The notes under the pieces: model-generated
The model's input: only the letters and a program-made list of their open reading frames with translations
What the model was told of the DNA's origin: nothing
Databases searched by the model: none
Origin: Cololabis saira
Taxonomy: Eukaryota > Chordata > Actinopteri > Beloniformes > Belonidae
Assembly (NCBI RefSeq): GCF_033807715.1
Contig: NC_084587.1
Location: forward strand, 15,509,017 to 15,573,016
DNA: 64,000 nucleotides
Reading direction: 5' to 3'
Position numbers and translations under genes: made by a program
Part shown: in pieces, positions 1 through 13,700 of the stretch
Layout of the letters: each line of letters opens with the position of its first letter
How positions within the stretch are numbered: the first letter of the stretch is position 1

Positions 1-1133
1 AATATTAGTTCTTGCTGTCGTCATCTCAAACATGAGTTTCCCCCTCAGGTCATAGCGGGTTTCTTTTATTTGGAACAGGTCCTGAAAGTAGTTTGGTAGC
101 AGTTTCTGCTGGGCTTTAAAGGCAAATAAAACAGTTTTCTGCTCTACTATGTCATGGAATTTTAAAGTATTATATTTAATAAAGAGATTATTTTTTGGTT
201 TATAATTATCCTTAATGCTCTTTTCTGTAAAAATAAGGTTATTTGTTTTATAGGTGTTACCCCATACCTCCACACAATAAGTCATGTATGGTCATGTTCA
301 CTGCGGTGCTGTCTCTTCAGCTGCACAGTTGTTATAAAACTGAAGTATTGTGTTCCGTTGCTGCAGTTAAACTCTTCTGCCTGCTTTAATCCATTCAATT
401 TAATTTGTTTAATTTTGTTGTGTGTTAATCAAACACACCAGCATCGATAAACACTTTGGTATTCTGTTGAAGTTAAGCACTGAAGCTAAAACAAACTACG
501 TTTTACGATGGGTTTTTTTCTACATCTTTGGTGAACATCGTTTTCTGCAGTTACACGGTCGATAAGCTGGACTGACATACATAATACTAAAGCTCAGACG
601 TTTAGAGCAAAAAAAAATCTGACTGACTGATCCAGTAGTAGTCAGTCCTTGTTTTTATATCTTTACTACCATGCTGCTAATGAGGAAATGAGGAAATGAG
701 GAAAAATCTTGTTTTTATTCTTTGTTCTTGATTTTTTTCATACTGTACCAATATTGAAATGTAATGAAATGAGGTTCCGGGATAGATGCAATTTTTGCCT
801 AGGGTATGTGCAATGTCGTTCACTGCTGCTTGGTTTCTCACTAATTTTATTGTGGTATTGAGTCTGATATCTGTTGCTGTTTGTATGTGTTGATTGTATG
901 TGTTTTTATACGCTATGCATGTATTTGATGCCTAAAACAAATTTCCCTAGTGGACATTAAAGTATAACTCAACTCAACTCAAATGATTAGCAAAATTATA
1001 AACAGAAGCCGATCACGTTATCAACAACTTAAAAGGACAAATAAAGGCATAAAGTCCAACAGGAGATAAACATGTGACGCCGCCACACAAGCGCTCCACT
1101 GTCGGCTTCCCTCTCTGCCCGTACGGTCAGTAC
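1..1133. other. n4bp2 intron, left edge, no exon seen
   Basis: AT-rich sequence downstream of the last n4bp2 exon visible in the window. I looked on the minus strand for the DUF1771 and Smr exons that should follow and found none, so the gene must continue past the left edge. No clear repeat or RNA gene is visible. Confidence 0.6.
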
Positions 1134-1260
1134 CTTTTCTCTGTCTTTGCTGGCGGCTCTGTGGTGGTCCGTGCGAGGGGCTTCTGGAGCGACAACCGTC
1201 TTCACGGGTTCCTCATTCAGCAGAGAGCGGAGGAACAGTTCTGTCTGCGTCAGGTTGTAA
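1134..1260 (-). CDS. n4bp2: n4bp2 coding exon 12 (last in window)
   Basis: Residues 1569-1611. Acceptor TGTGCAG, donor AAAAG|GTACTG, leaving phase 0. The peptide NYNLTQTELFLRSLL followed by EEPVKTVVAPE aligns with human NYSLEHTVQFLNCVLEGDPVKTVVAQE, so the assignment is firm even though the next exon is outside. Confidence 0.88.
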
Positions 1261-3653
1261 CTGCACAGAAATAAATATCAAGTTCAGAGCAGTGCACATA
1301 CACCCTCGCTACTGAAAAACAGATGAGGGCACACTTGTTACAGAACACCACACCTGCTTAGTGCTGCAAAACATGGATGATTAACATTAACCAAACTCTT
1401 AATTAAGATCATTTGGCATAGAAACTGTTTTAAAAAGCTGAAAAAATACCTGCTCAGTGTTATTTATTCGGCTTTAACACATCAAACACTAGTGAAGAAG
1501 CCTCTTTGAATCTCAGCCTGAAGCAATATTACTATCACCTTCTTCTCCAAGGAGTGCAGCATTTTCTTTTCTAATGTCTGCAGCGTCAAGTGATTTGTAT
1601 TCTTTAACTCTCTCTAATTTCTAATGTCTGCAGCGTCAAGTGATTTGTATTCTTTAACTCTCAAGTGATCTAGGTACTGAGATGGAGCAGACTGAGGCCC
1701 TGTCGCCCCTTGTGTTTGCTGAATATATTCATTTACACACTATAAAATCACAAAGGGAGGGTCTTCATGTTGCTTATTAGCAACAAACTGTGGGTGTTTT
1801 TGAATAAAGTTAAAAAACAAAACAGTTTTAAGTTTATACCCCCTAAATATTTCATTTCCTGCAAGTTTTCTCTTATGGCTATTAGGTGGCGCTCTGCATG
1901 TTACCGGTACATAAAATCCTGCTGATCACGTTGTAATGCTGCTGATTTAAAGGGATTGTGACATGAAAAACACATTTTTCTTGATTTTTTGTGTTTTGTT
2001 GGGTGTCTTGACATCAATTACACCCAAAAAACAACGAACTTTTAACATTCAGTGTATTGTGTGCTTTCTGGGATTTTCCGCATAACTATGCAAAAACGGC
2101 GCATGTGGTTTGGTGGCGGGCCGTTACGTAACGGCCCGCTAAATCACCGCCCCCTCCACCCAGCTCCCTGCCAAGCTCCTCTCCAGTGCACCATAAAGGC
2201 TGATTTATGGTTCCGCGTTACACCGACGCAGAGCCTACGGCGTAGGGTTACGCGGCGACACGCACCGTACGCTGAACCCACGGCGTAGGCTCTGCGTCGA
2301 TTTAACGCGGAACCATAAATCAGGCTTAACACGGAGCTGTTTAGAGCCTCTTCTGTTCTAATCACCGGAGGAAAACTGCTAAGAAGACCCGCGGCCACTG
2401 ACTGGACTTAAGATAAGGGGACAGTGCTGCTTCGCATGCCTTTATTTTTGTGATTGTTTGCTGTGGTTCGCCCTCCTGCTTTTCCGTGCATGCTTCGCCT
2501 GTCGCTCCCGGCTTAACTCTCCGACGCCGCTGTGAGCGTATGGCTGGGCTGCAGGAGGTTTGGAGGAGGAGCGGCGCAATGATTGACAGGAAAGGGGGAG
2601 AAGGAAGCGTTTTTCACGGCGCAAAAAAACACTGTAATAAAAAGCCAGGAAAAGATTACTAGAGTGAAGTTTTTCTTGTTACACTCTTTTAGACACATTT
2701 GAGGGATGTTGGCCAAGACTTTTAATAGTGTTAAAAGCATGTTAAAAATGATGTCACAATACCTTTAACAGCAGCTGCACACATCCCTCCAGAAGGTTTT
2801 ATTTTCATTATTATGGTATGATGGTCATAGTCCAGGTGGACATAGTGTCTGCTATTGTCTCACTTGTGGTCTCTGAAGATGTCCAGGAGAAAGAGTTGGT
2901 CAATGGCGGGAAACAGGGAGTACAGTTGCTTCTCCTTCAACATTGTGGCGCCGTCCCGCTTATCGAGGTCTGCGCGACTTTGTCTGCTCTGATGGGGGAG
3001 ATGGTTGGACAGACGTTGAGGAAAAAAATAAACGGAAAACTTCCGACACGGTTTATGTGGCAGGAAATGCCGGGTTACCTTCTGCACCGTCTCCTGCAGA
3101 GCCTGCTCCTCTTTTATAATATCTCGGAGTGAGACGTGTGGGCGGGGAATGTTCCAGTGGTCCATGTACGGCATCCGACTGCAAGCTTCTGGCTGGTCAG
3201 CCAGTGACGTGCAAGCATCTTTGCCAGCCAGGAAACTCATCAACTGTGACCCATTTTTGGCCACTTGTGAATCTAAAAATTAAATGGTTAATAAATCTGT
3301 TTTCAGATACTTCATTTCATATCTCTGTGTGTACTTAAAGTTACTCTACAACACCGACATACAGGACTGTCTCAGAAAATTTTAATATTGTGATTTTCTG
3401 TAATGCAATTACAAAAAGAAAAATGTCATACATTCTGGATTAATTACAAATCAACTGAAATATTGCAAGCCTTTTATTATTTTAATATTGCTGATCATGG
3501 CTTACAGCTTAAGAAAACTCAAATATCCTATCTCAAAAAATTTGAATATTCTGGGAATCTTAATCTTAAACTGTAAGCCATAATCAGCAATATTAAAATA
3601 ATAAAAGGCTTGCAATATTTCAGTTGATTTGTAATGAATCCAGAATGTATGAC

Positions 3654-3685
<32 letters not shown>

Positions 3686-6600
3686 TTACAGAAAATAAAG
3701 AACTTTATCACAATATTCTAATTTTCTGAGACAGTCCTGTATATGACTATGTATTTGTGTGTATTGTATGAGACATATGCTGGACACATGTATGCTGCAG
3801 CGATTCTCCCATGATGCTTTATGTTTATGCACGTGTCACTACTCACTTTCCTGAAGCAAGTGAAAACAAAGACTGGCTTGTCTTTGCTTTTCCTGAAAAA
3901 TATAATTCATAGCCAGATGAACTAACAAAATTCCTTTTACAGCAGTGGATGAAGGTGACGGTGGCTTCACTGCCGGATTTGACCTCACCTGGATCGTTTC
4001 CTTCCACTTCTGGTGGAGCAGTTTAGCCAGACTCAGGTCCATCTGCACGGAGAAGTCGTCGTCGGAGCACGTACCTGAGTAAATCGAGTCCAGTTCAATT
4101 CTTTGGCAAGTCAATAACGGTAACTCAAGCACCAAGTCAAGTAAATCACATATAACAGGAACTCAATAAGTGTACAGAGCTGTAATTTTATTATTCCCAC
4201 AAGTGCTTCCATAATTATTAGTGTGTAATATGTGAAATGTAACACTTAAATTCAAAGAGGATGTCTCACACTGATCTACCTGCACCCCCATCATAGGGAT
4301 GTGAGGGATCAATGGATGGTTTAACCTGCATACAATCTGAATTCTATCAGATTTATAATAATGACATTACAATGCAAATTAACAGAAATAGAAACTTTTG
4401 AAGTGATTTGCGGAGAAAGCGGTCTGATGAGTTTGCACATGGTGGACACAACTAGCCTGGCCCCCCAAACCCATTCACTGGATGAAAATGTTTTTCTGGT
4501 TTAAGGTCAGGTACCACTTCCATTCACAGTCATTTCCACAGGTGACGACAGTACCAGAAGTACTCAGAAATCCTGACCTAACAGTGCAAAATGATGTGTA
4601 GCATGTCTTTAATATAGCCCTGGTTCATTTTTTTCAAATTTTTCAAGGCTACATTTACAGCTGTATGTTAATAAGTATTGTGCCCAGTGTTTTTTTACAT
4701 CATGTGTGTAGCTCCAAGTTAAAAATGTACCTTTTAACCCAGTTTGTACAGAATACTGTACATCAGATATCAGTATTCTACGGAAGAGTATTAGGGCCAG
4801 GCAGAAAAAAAATATTTTAGAGGGGAAGACTTTTTTTTATTGTGCACTTCGAGAAAAAAGTCGAAATGTCGAGAAAAAAAGTCGAAATGTCGAGAATAAT
4901 GTTGAAATTCAATTTCAAGAATAAAGTCAAAATTTCGCCTTTTTTGTCAACATTTCAACTTTATTCACAAAATTTAGAATTTTTTTCTCAACATTTCGAC
5001 TTTTTTCTCGAAATTGTGCTTCAACATTAATCTCGACATTTCGACTTTTTTCTCAACATTTCGACTTTTTTCTCCAAATTGTATTTCAACATTAATCTCG
5101 ACATTTCGACTTTTTTCTCGAAGTGCACACTAAAAAAAAAATCTTCCCCTCTCAAATATTTTTTCTCCTGCATGGCCCTAATACTCTTCCGTAGTATTCA
5201 GCCTAAAAATACCAGCATAGGGTTTTTTTTTGTCCACATAGCCCAGCCGTGCCTTGGATAACCAAGTCTTTAATGAAAAGCAACAACTGTTATTCACTGG
5301 CAGTGATGTATTTTTCTTGATACTATCGGGGTTGTTGCTCCGCCTACGTCACATGCTCCGTGTCTCTGACTGGTTTGCATGCTTATCCAGTGGTGATCAG
5401 AGGCAGATTCTTCCTCGTCCACTGGTACTGCATCCTGGAAAATCAGAGCCGAACGCGGAGAAACCAGAATAATTCTTTATGTGGAGGAGGAAAAGAATGG
5501 AGATGGGGGGGCCAGGCTAGGTCATGATAACACCTGTATACACAAGCAGGATCGTTGCGATTTCTCATGAATTGTGTATTTTTTTTCCCTCTACTGCTCC
5601 AAACAATTACAAAATCATAATGACTCATATATTTTCGGCTTTTTTTCAAAGCCGGCAGGCTTAAGCAGAGTTGTGGGGGAAAAAAAAGTAGAAGAAGTTG
5701 CATGCTGTAGTTTCAAGCCATGGTGTTTTGAGCTTTAACAAATGTTTACGTGTGTGAACCCTGTGTGCTAGTTACCTGGGTCTACTCCAACAGGACCGAA
5801 CAGCTCACTTAACTGCAGTGCCAGCTCAGTGGGGAGTTTCAGCTCCACGGTCTGGATGTCCAAATGTCCGCTCAATTTCTTCTCTTTCCTCTGTTTTCCC
5901 TCTCTCTCAATCTCCTCTAGTTCAGCCTGCAACAGTCGATTGATCTCGTCCATGCTGGCCATGTCATCCTCAATCTCAGACCCCGTTTCTTTAACTGTGT
6001 CTACATTATCCAAGCTCCCGCCCCAAGCTCCAGCTTGTAGGCCCGGCTCTGATATGCCGTTGTAGTCGGCGTTATCGTTTCGCTGCAATTCTTTTACTGC
6101 TTTAGCCAGACACACTTCTGTTTGAGGAGACTTTTCCACGTCTGAAATTGCATCTGACTGAGCTTCATTTGTAAAACCAACGGAGGAACTTCCGACACTT
6201 GACGCGTCTGTGCTGCTGGCCCCGTCAGCTGACTTGTTGACCTGCCGGGCCGTGTCCTCAGTCCCAGTCGGCTCTGCTTCTGGTTCCGCTCCTTCGTGTT
6301 GATGTTCATCTAACAAATCAGGGAATTTACCAGTTTCTTCAGCATCGCATGGATCTCCGACCAGACGTGACATAATGTACCCGTCATCATCTGCAAAATC
6401 CCGCTCAGCATTTTCATCCTTAAAGAACCTCTCTCCAGAGTCCAGGAGCAGGTTGGTGGTCCATTCTAAGTCCTGATGACAATTGTCATACAGGTCCTCT
6501 AACGTATCAAAGCAAACGAGCCTAAAATGACGGCTTAGAATATGCAAGCTCTCGAGTCGGTCTTGAGTCACTCCGAGTTCTTTCTCCTCCACCTGCGTCC

Positions 6601-9600
6601 CCCTCTCGTGCACCACGCGGTACGGCACGTTCGCTGCTGCAGACGCCGCGGAGAGCTCTGCTGGCACGAAGCGAGAGGAGTCGCCGTACATGACCCTGAT
6701 GTCGCTGGAGCGGCCGCTGGCGCTGAGGACGGTGTCATCGGAGTTACCGGGGCGATTGAGACGCCAAAGCAGAGCAAAGTCCTGAGGTTCCGTCTGAGTG
6801 AAATAGCCCAACTCATCGAGAAGTGGTAGGTGTTCCTCAGAACTGCACTCGCCATAAAGGTCGAGACTGGTGCACGACTGAGGATCAAAGATGAGGACGT
6901 TTTCAGCACTGTCAGTGTTTGCAGCCGTGGTACTCGGACAGTCCGGGTCATTCGGGGATGCATCGGGGCAGTTTTGGGTGAAGGTGAGGGCGAGCTTGCA
7001 CTGCTTGCCGGACCTTCGGCCCTGCTGCTGCTGCTGCTTTTTTTCGTAACTGCTTCCACTACTTTCTGATTCCACAGAGTCCTCAAACACCGGACATATT
7101 TCACCAACGCCGCTGCCGCCGCCAGCTTCAGCTCCAGGGTCATTGTTTTTGCAGCCATTTGAGTCCACGTCGACTTGCACGTTCGTCTCGTCTTCGATAC
7201 GGAGACTTCCCGCTTCATTATCGCCCCGGGAAACAGCTAATTTCAAATCCTCCGTTTTTCTATGAGTGTCTGACGTAGTGGGATCCCTTTCTGGGATGTT
7301 ACTTGCCTCATTTTCTATTTTAATTCCCTCCCAGTCGTCACCTCTGAAATCAGAGCTGACACAAGAGTCAACTGCCTTCCCGTCTAACACACAGTCAGGT
7401 AACTCCCGTCTGCTGTTGCCGACACTGTTCACGCTCGGCTGTCTCTCTTCGCTGCTAGACCTGCTGGTATTGGCTTCCATAAACGCGCCACCGGCCTCAT
7501 CCTCTCTCCCAAATTCCTTTCCGGAGCTCGGGGAAACTGAGCGAGAGTGGGAGGAGCTCGTCTGAACCGGAGCATCACCAGTCTGGATAAGATCAAGAAG
7601 CTTCCGAAACTCGGTTACGTCAGGAGCTGAACTCACATCGTCGCTGCCTCCTTCCTGGGTTTCCTTGACATGAGGTTTTCCGTTGCTTCCTCTCGTCCTC
7701 GCCTGTCGCTGCTGGAGAGACCCCTCGGAAGAAGAAGGCCAATCTCCGACAAAATTCAACATCTGAAACTCTCTCTCCTCTTCACCCCCTTCTGCATCCT
7801 CGTCCTTTGAGCTTTCTTTGTCGGGCTGGTTGGTATCTTTCAACAGATCGGTTGACTCTTCCCTGTTTAAACCAGACCTCCTGCTCGGCCTCTCTCTCCT
7901 CACTCTTTGTCCGATGGATTCAGAGAAAGCATCATGTATTTCATCTGCGCAGTAATCTTCATTCATCACTGATTCCACGATACAGTCGGGGATCGTGTGG
8001 TCTCCGGTTGGGGGGTTCAACTCTAACTGGCTGTCCAGCTCAGAATCCAGTTCACCCAAATCCATATCATCATCATCGTCATCATCGTCATCAGAAATAT
8101 CAGAGTTGGTTGTAGGTCCTTCATCAAGGAGGAGATTGAGTGACTCGGCAGACTTGGGAGTACCGTCTTTCTGTATTCTATCCTCTCTGGGATGACTGAT
8201 CGATGACACGTCGGGGAGGGAGGAAAACAGTGGAGGGTGGGACTTGTTACCCCCCTCAGCCAATCCCGGCTGGCCTATGAGGTCCGGGCACGTTGTGTCA
8301 GAAGACACTAACCTAAAGAAAAAGCAGAGGAGTATAATTTAACCTCATTATCCAATAGTTACCTGAAGAAAAAAAGAAATGTAAAAATATCCCAAATGAA
8401 ACCCATTTCATTGGTTTGAAAAATTGATAATACCATTTTTTTCTTGAACAGACAGAACTAGTTACATATTGAAATAGCAGAAAATTGGAACAAAGATGAT
8501 TTAAGAGTACCATCGGGTCTCAGTCCATCTATTAATTTTCTACGGTCACTTCAACCCCTCTGAGATCATGGGGAACTGCTTAGAGCTTAGAGCTCCAGCA
8601 GACGCCTGAAAGGCAGGTTTCCACCACCGAGGCAATTTACAATCATTAATTAGCCTAACGTGCATGTTGTTTGACCGTGGGTGGAAGCCAGAGAAGACCC
8701 TCAAAAGCACAAGGAAAATATCTAAACTTCACACAGAAAGGCCACAGGCAGTTTCAGTAAAGATTAAATTTTTTTAAAAAACTTAAAATTTTGCCCATCG
8801 CCAATTAACAGGAATAAGAATGTCAACATGAAGTGCACTGCAATAAATCTGTAAATCTCTGTAAATGTATAAATGCTATTGCTTCAACGAATACATTTTA
8901 GCAAAATGAGGGGTTTGGCAATATTAAACACATCTGAAAGTCTACTGTTTGAGTTCTTTCCTTCGGGCCCTAATGTTATTAATAGGAAAATAGCAGCTAT
9001 TTATTATTAATATTTATGTTTAATTTATAATAGAGGTAACAAAGGGGCAGGGTTAAATAAGTTTTACTTCTACCTGCTCCTTTTCGGACACTGTTTTTTT
9101 TTTCCCTGTTTGTATTACGTTTTTGCTATTGTTGCTTTGTTTCTGTATGTTTTGAATTTGTTTTAAAATTTTATATTTTTTTCCTTATGTGTTCGAAATA
9201 TGTGTTGTGCAAGTCATCACAAATTGAGAATCTTGAGAAAATGACAAACTGAGAAAATGATGATGTGATTCTTTCATCTTGGTGCTAGTTAAACCTCACA
9301 CGACAGACTGTGTAAGCGTACACAAACAATCAAGTCATATTTGCTTCTCTTTAAAGAGCAAAATTAGCCAGGGTCTAAAACTTTGGTTTGGTAAGCCCAC
9401 GGTCAAAATGTTTATCATGACAATTTTCATTATTTATAACCCCTTTCTCCCCTCGTTGTTTTAAACAGAAATGAACCACAGGGGTGACCAAGACAAAACT
9501 GAATGAAACTCACTGTGAAGCTTTGTTCTCCTGAAGAAGCTGTTGTTTATACTCGGGCATGTGCGAACCCATAATACCCGGGATGGTGACAAAGCGCTCA

Positions 9601-10706
9601 TATCCATCCAGCATGCGGCGGATCGATTCCACGTGTACGTTATGTGTAGTACGTCTGCACATGAAGACACACACAAAACTGAAATATATAAACATGCCCT
9701 CATCGATTCTTTTGATAATCTTAAATAAAGGAAGTAAATGTAATTGGATGTTCAGTCTTTATCCATCCCAGCATCCCAGCTAAAACAGGCTGCTAGTAAC
9801 AGAGATGTACAGATGAAGCTGAAAAAGATATATTTATACAATTTGACTAAATCATGATGGATACATTTCTTCAAAACCTCCAGAAATTGTCTCAACTATT
9901 GAAAAAAAGTACATACTGTGTCTACTTTTGGTCTGCGAAGTGGTGTGGTTGTCGTAATCTTTAAAGGGAAATTAGGTTGTTGCCGTATAGATTAGGAATA
10001 AATAAAGAGAATATGGTTGGAAAACTGAAAGTTACAGGTGCGGCAGACTGCGACTGAACTCTCTAAGGATCATAAATCCATAAATCCAGTGAGGTATTGA
10101 TTTCGTAAACAACGTTGTTTTATGGGACATGCAGAGGCAGAAACCATAAACAGAAACGGTCACCTGAAAGTGAAATGATCCTACAATAGGTGCAGAAACA
10201 CAGTAATATGTACGGGATTACCAATCTGTTACTGATGTTATGAGAATTCTTGCGAGAATTATTCTCTTTTTTTTAAACTCCCAAACTTTCTTTTTACATT
10301 AAAACTATAATGTAAACTTGTTCATGAGGCTTTTTTTTTTTTTTTTTCAAGCAACGTGTGCTTTACTTTCAGTTGTTTAGCATATTCAATCAATTATCAT
10401 AAATGGTTAATCGGTCTACATTTCTTTTCACTTATTTAAGCAAAAAACTAAATAAAAATCCCCAAAATATGTATTCTTCTGTTAGAAAAAGAAATCCAGT
10501 TTTAATAGTTAACCATATTCACAGCAAAAACCACCGCATGTAATCTAAGACGGCAAAGAAATAAGACCAAACTAAGAAAACTGCTCATCAATCTTAATTG
10601 AGGTAAAATGTTCAATTGATTTAAGTTAATATTGTCAAGCTTTACAACTCATGAACAAAATTGTTGAGACAGGAAAGTGGGAGGGAGAGAGGGGGGTGAA
10701 ATGCTC

Positions 10707-10788
<82 letters not shown>

Positions 10789-13700
10789 TTCATGCACACA
10801 CTGTAAGAATGTCAGAACATGCAAGGAAATAATGAGCAGCATTTTGAAGAACCTTTATTATTGTTCTCTGCTAGACTTTTTCCTCCTCTCCTTCAAGCCC
10901 AGAGAGGAAGAGGAGACTTAGCTGAAGCTAATTGGACCCAGTAAATGTGGCTGACTTACTTCTTGACTGCAGTCTATTCAGGGAGCGGCCGAATTAAAGG
11001 AGGAACACCACAGCGGCTGACAGTTAAGCCCTTCCACCCCCCAACCCCCCCCCCCCCCCGGACTCTGTGGGAATCCCTGCTCTAGTTTCTCACCTCACCA
11101 GCTCTTTGGGCTTGTGTCTCCACCAGGTATCCGGCTCTTTGAACAGCACCTTATATCCATGCTTCGGTGCCTGAAATGAATGAGGAACAGGTCACTTGTC
11201 ATCCTGTATATTGAGACTGGTCTGTGCATTTTAACGTGCAGCTTTAAGGCAAGTGTGATTTAAACGGTTTAACCGATATACAAAGAAGGTTTTCATTAAA
11301 GCTCCTCTTAGAGCTGCAGTGGTCGACCACATGAACTCTTTCATTGCCATCTCCCACATGTTCCTGCCAAACCGACTGACCTGAGCCACATAGGGTTTCA
11401 TCTCCCAGCCCTGCATGTTGGTGTTGTCGATGATGATGGGGTTGGCGCCCCTCTCAAAAGCCTCTCTGGCTGTGGGATAAACTTGGCATGAGTGACACAG
11501 AAGAGGAGCAACAATGTATCTGTTGTCTCGGTGAAGCTGTTTCAGACACAATGGCGCTCAAATGCAGAAATTTAAATAAATACATTCTTGAAAGGGTTAC
11601 AGACATTTCTTTTCCCCCAGTGGTGTGTGTGCGTGTTGTTAACCTCGTTTATGGTTCCATTCATGCGCCTCCCCCAGAGCTCTGGGGTTAAAATGGTACT
11701 CTCCGTTACGAAGGAAGTAATCGTCAGTAGTTAGTATAACTCCGCCCGGGTTGTGCTCCAACAAGGCTCTGCAGAAACACACAAAACGATGGCATTGAAG
11801 TTTGTGGAAACTGTAGCAGAAGTCCACGAGTTTATAGCAGAGACCGTAGTTATGGTGCTTCCTAAACGCATGACTAAGTTATGTTAATACTAATTTCTAA
11901 CCAATGATTGAGAGGATACATTTTATTTATTTATTTTTTCTAACGTGTGATCACTCAAAACTTGTTTTCTAAAATTTTGATTTGAAACACAGGCCGCCGA
12001 GTTTAAAATTATAAGTGTATTGGACTTAATATGCTTACTGACCCTCCATTACATGGTTACAGGGATTCCTTTCTTTTCCATGATAAATTTATGATTTAAG
12101 AAAATGGGAGGAAACGTAATTAATTAAATTTAGAAAAAATCATTTAAATTGCAAGGTTGTATCGTATTTATCATCTCACATGAATTTTGTTTATTCATTT
12201 CTAAAGTATAAGATCATAGTTGGAATAAAAATGTGTTGTATTCTACTAGTCATCTACTGCAACAGAGACTGTAAGAGATCCTTCCTCCCCATAACAACAA
12301 CCCTTTATAAGGACTCTTTGAGAAGCTTAGATGACAAGTGCAACAATTAATTTCCCTTCACGGATAAATAATTTTTTTTTTTAATTTGAACTGAATTGAA
12401 TTGAATTAGGTGGGATGATGTTAAGCCAGCCTGGAAAGGGGGTTCCTTGATGTTTAAAATAAAAATAAAATGTATATTTTTCACTTTATCAAGACTTTTT
12501 GAGCCACCCTGCACAGCATCTATTTATTTTACCTGTTTACTTGTTAGACTTTATAACATACCTCAGTCAATAACAAATAAAAATTATGTTTCTTACTTGA
12601 TAGTTTTATACACAAGCAAGTTCATGTTTTACACAGAGGGCAATTGTAAACATAAGTCACATGGGAAAAAAAAAAAAAAATCTGAGGGAGTGATAACTCC
12701 AAATTTGTAAATGATGGTGAATAAAGTATTATTAATATGTTATAAATAGCTAAATTCCAGAAAGTCAGGAAAAAAGTTTGAATAAGCCCTTCGGGAAGTG
12801 TAAGAATAATTTCAGATAGATCATAAAAGGAAAAACTATATTCTCAGACTATGAAAACATTTTCACCTCGCCAATGTTGACTTGCCGGATCCAGGAGCGC
12901 CGCGGAGCAGCACGAGCACCTTCCCTTGCAGACGTAGCCGGTTGCTGTGGGCTGGACCCGGTGGGGCAGCTGGTTGGGTCCAAGACTTGGGAACAGCTGT
13001 AGAAGGTTTGAGAGGTGCTCGACTTATAGAGCCCTGATTTAGCCAAGGAAAGGGATGCCTGGTCGGGTTGAGCCATGCAGAGGGTGTTTGAGCCACTGGA
13101 GTAATGAAGGATGGCCCTTGGTTTCCATGGAAATTAGGTGCAAACACTGGTGCCTCCAAGTTCCACGACATATAGCCATGAGGATTGCAGTTCAGTGAGC
13201 TCACTTTAGACCGTGCTCCATTGATTGTTGTATTGAACTGCTCCGTCTTCTCAGAAACAGAGCCTGCTGAGTCCTGTTTTTTATACACCTGGAAAGCTGA
13301 CGGGCGTCCTGAGGCCGCCAGGTCCAAAGGAGGTTTTGGCTTCTCTGGGGAAGTCTCTTTCATGAGGTGAGAGAAATCCAGGACATCGCTCTGTTTCTTT
13401 GGTACCTCATCTTCCCATGTTTTGAGCCGGTTGAGTGAAGAGGAAGTGCCAGAAAAATGCTCCACAGATCCTCCTGCTAGGGACGGCTGCTCGGCGCAGA
13501 GCTCTCTGCTAGCAGCCACTAGGCTGCTCTGAAGCAGCTCTGGGAGTGCTTGCTGGGGGACAAGTGGTGGGGGGAAAGACACAAGTGGACCGCCAGCAGT
13601 TAACAACGCGCTGCTGTGGCGCCCCTCCTTAAAATCCTGCTCTGCATTGAGTGTCTCCAACTCTTGATCAATAAGCAGGTCCAGGTCATCTGTTAGCTGG

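Noticed and set aside
2860..3264. A single 134-codon protein on the minus strand
   Set aside because: It is two n4bp2 exons (10 and 11) with the intron between them happening to lack stops; family alignment and splice sites place the boundaries.
7021..7045. Triplet-repeat instability site (CTG/CAG) in n4bp2
   Set aside because: Only a handful of units, coding for a short glutamine tract; nothing unusual in length.
5829..8195. Several plus-strand open frames of 60-100 codons
   Set aside because: They are antisense shadows of the 2.5-kb n4bp2 exon 7, with no codon pattern or family similarity of their own.
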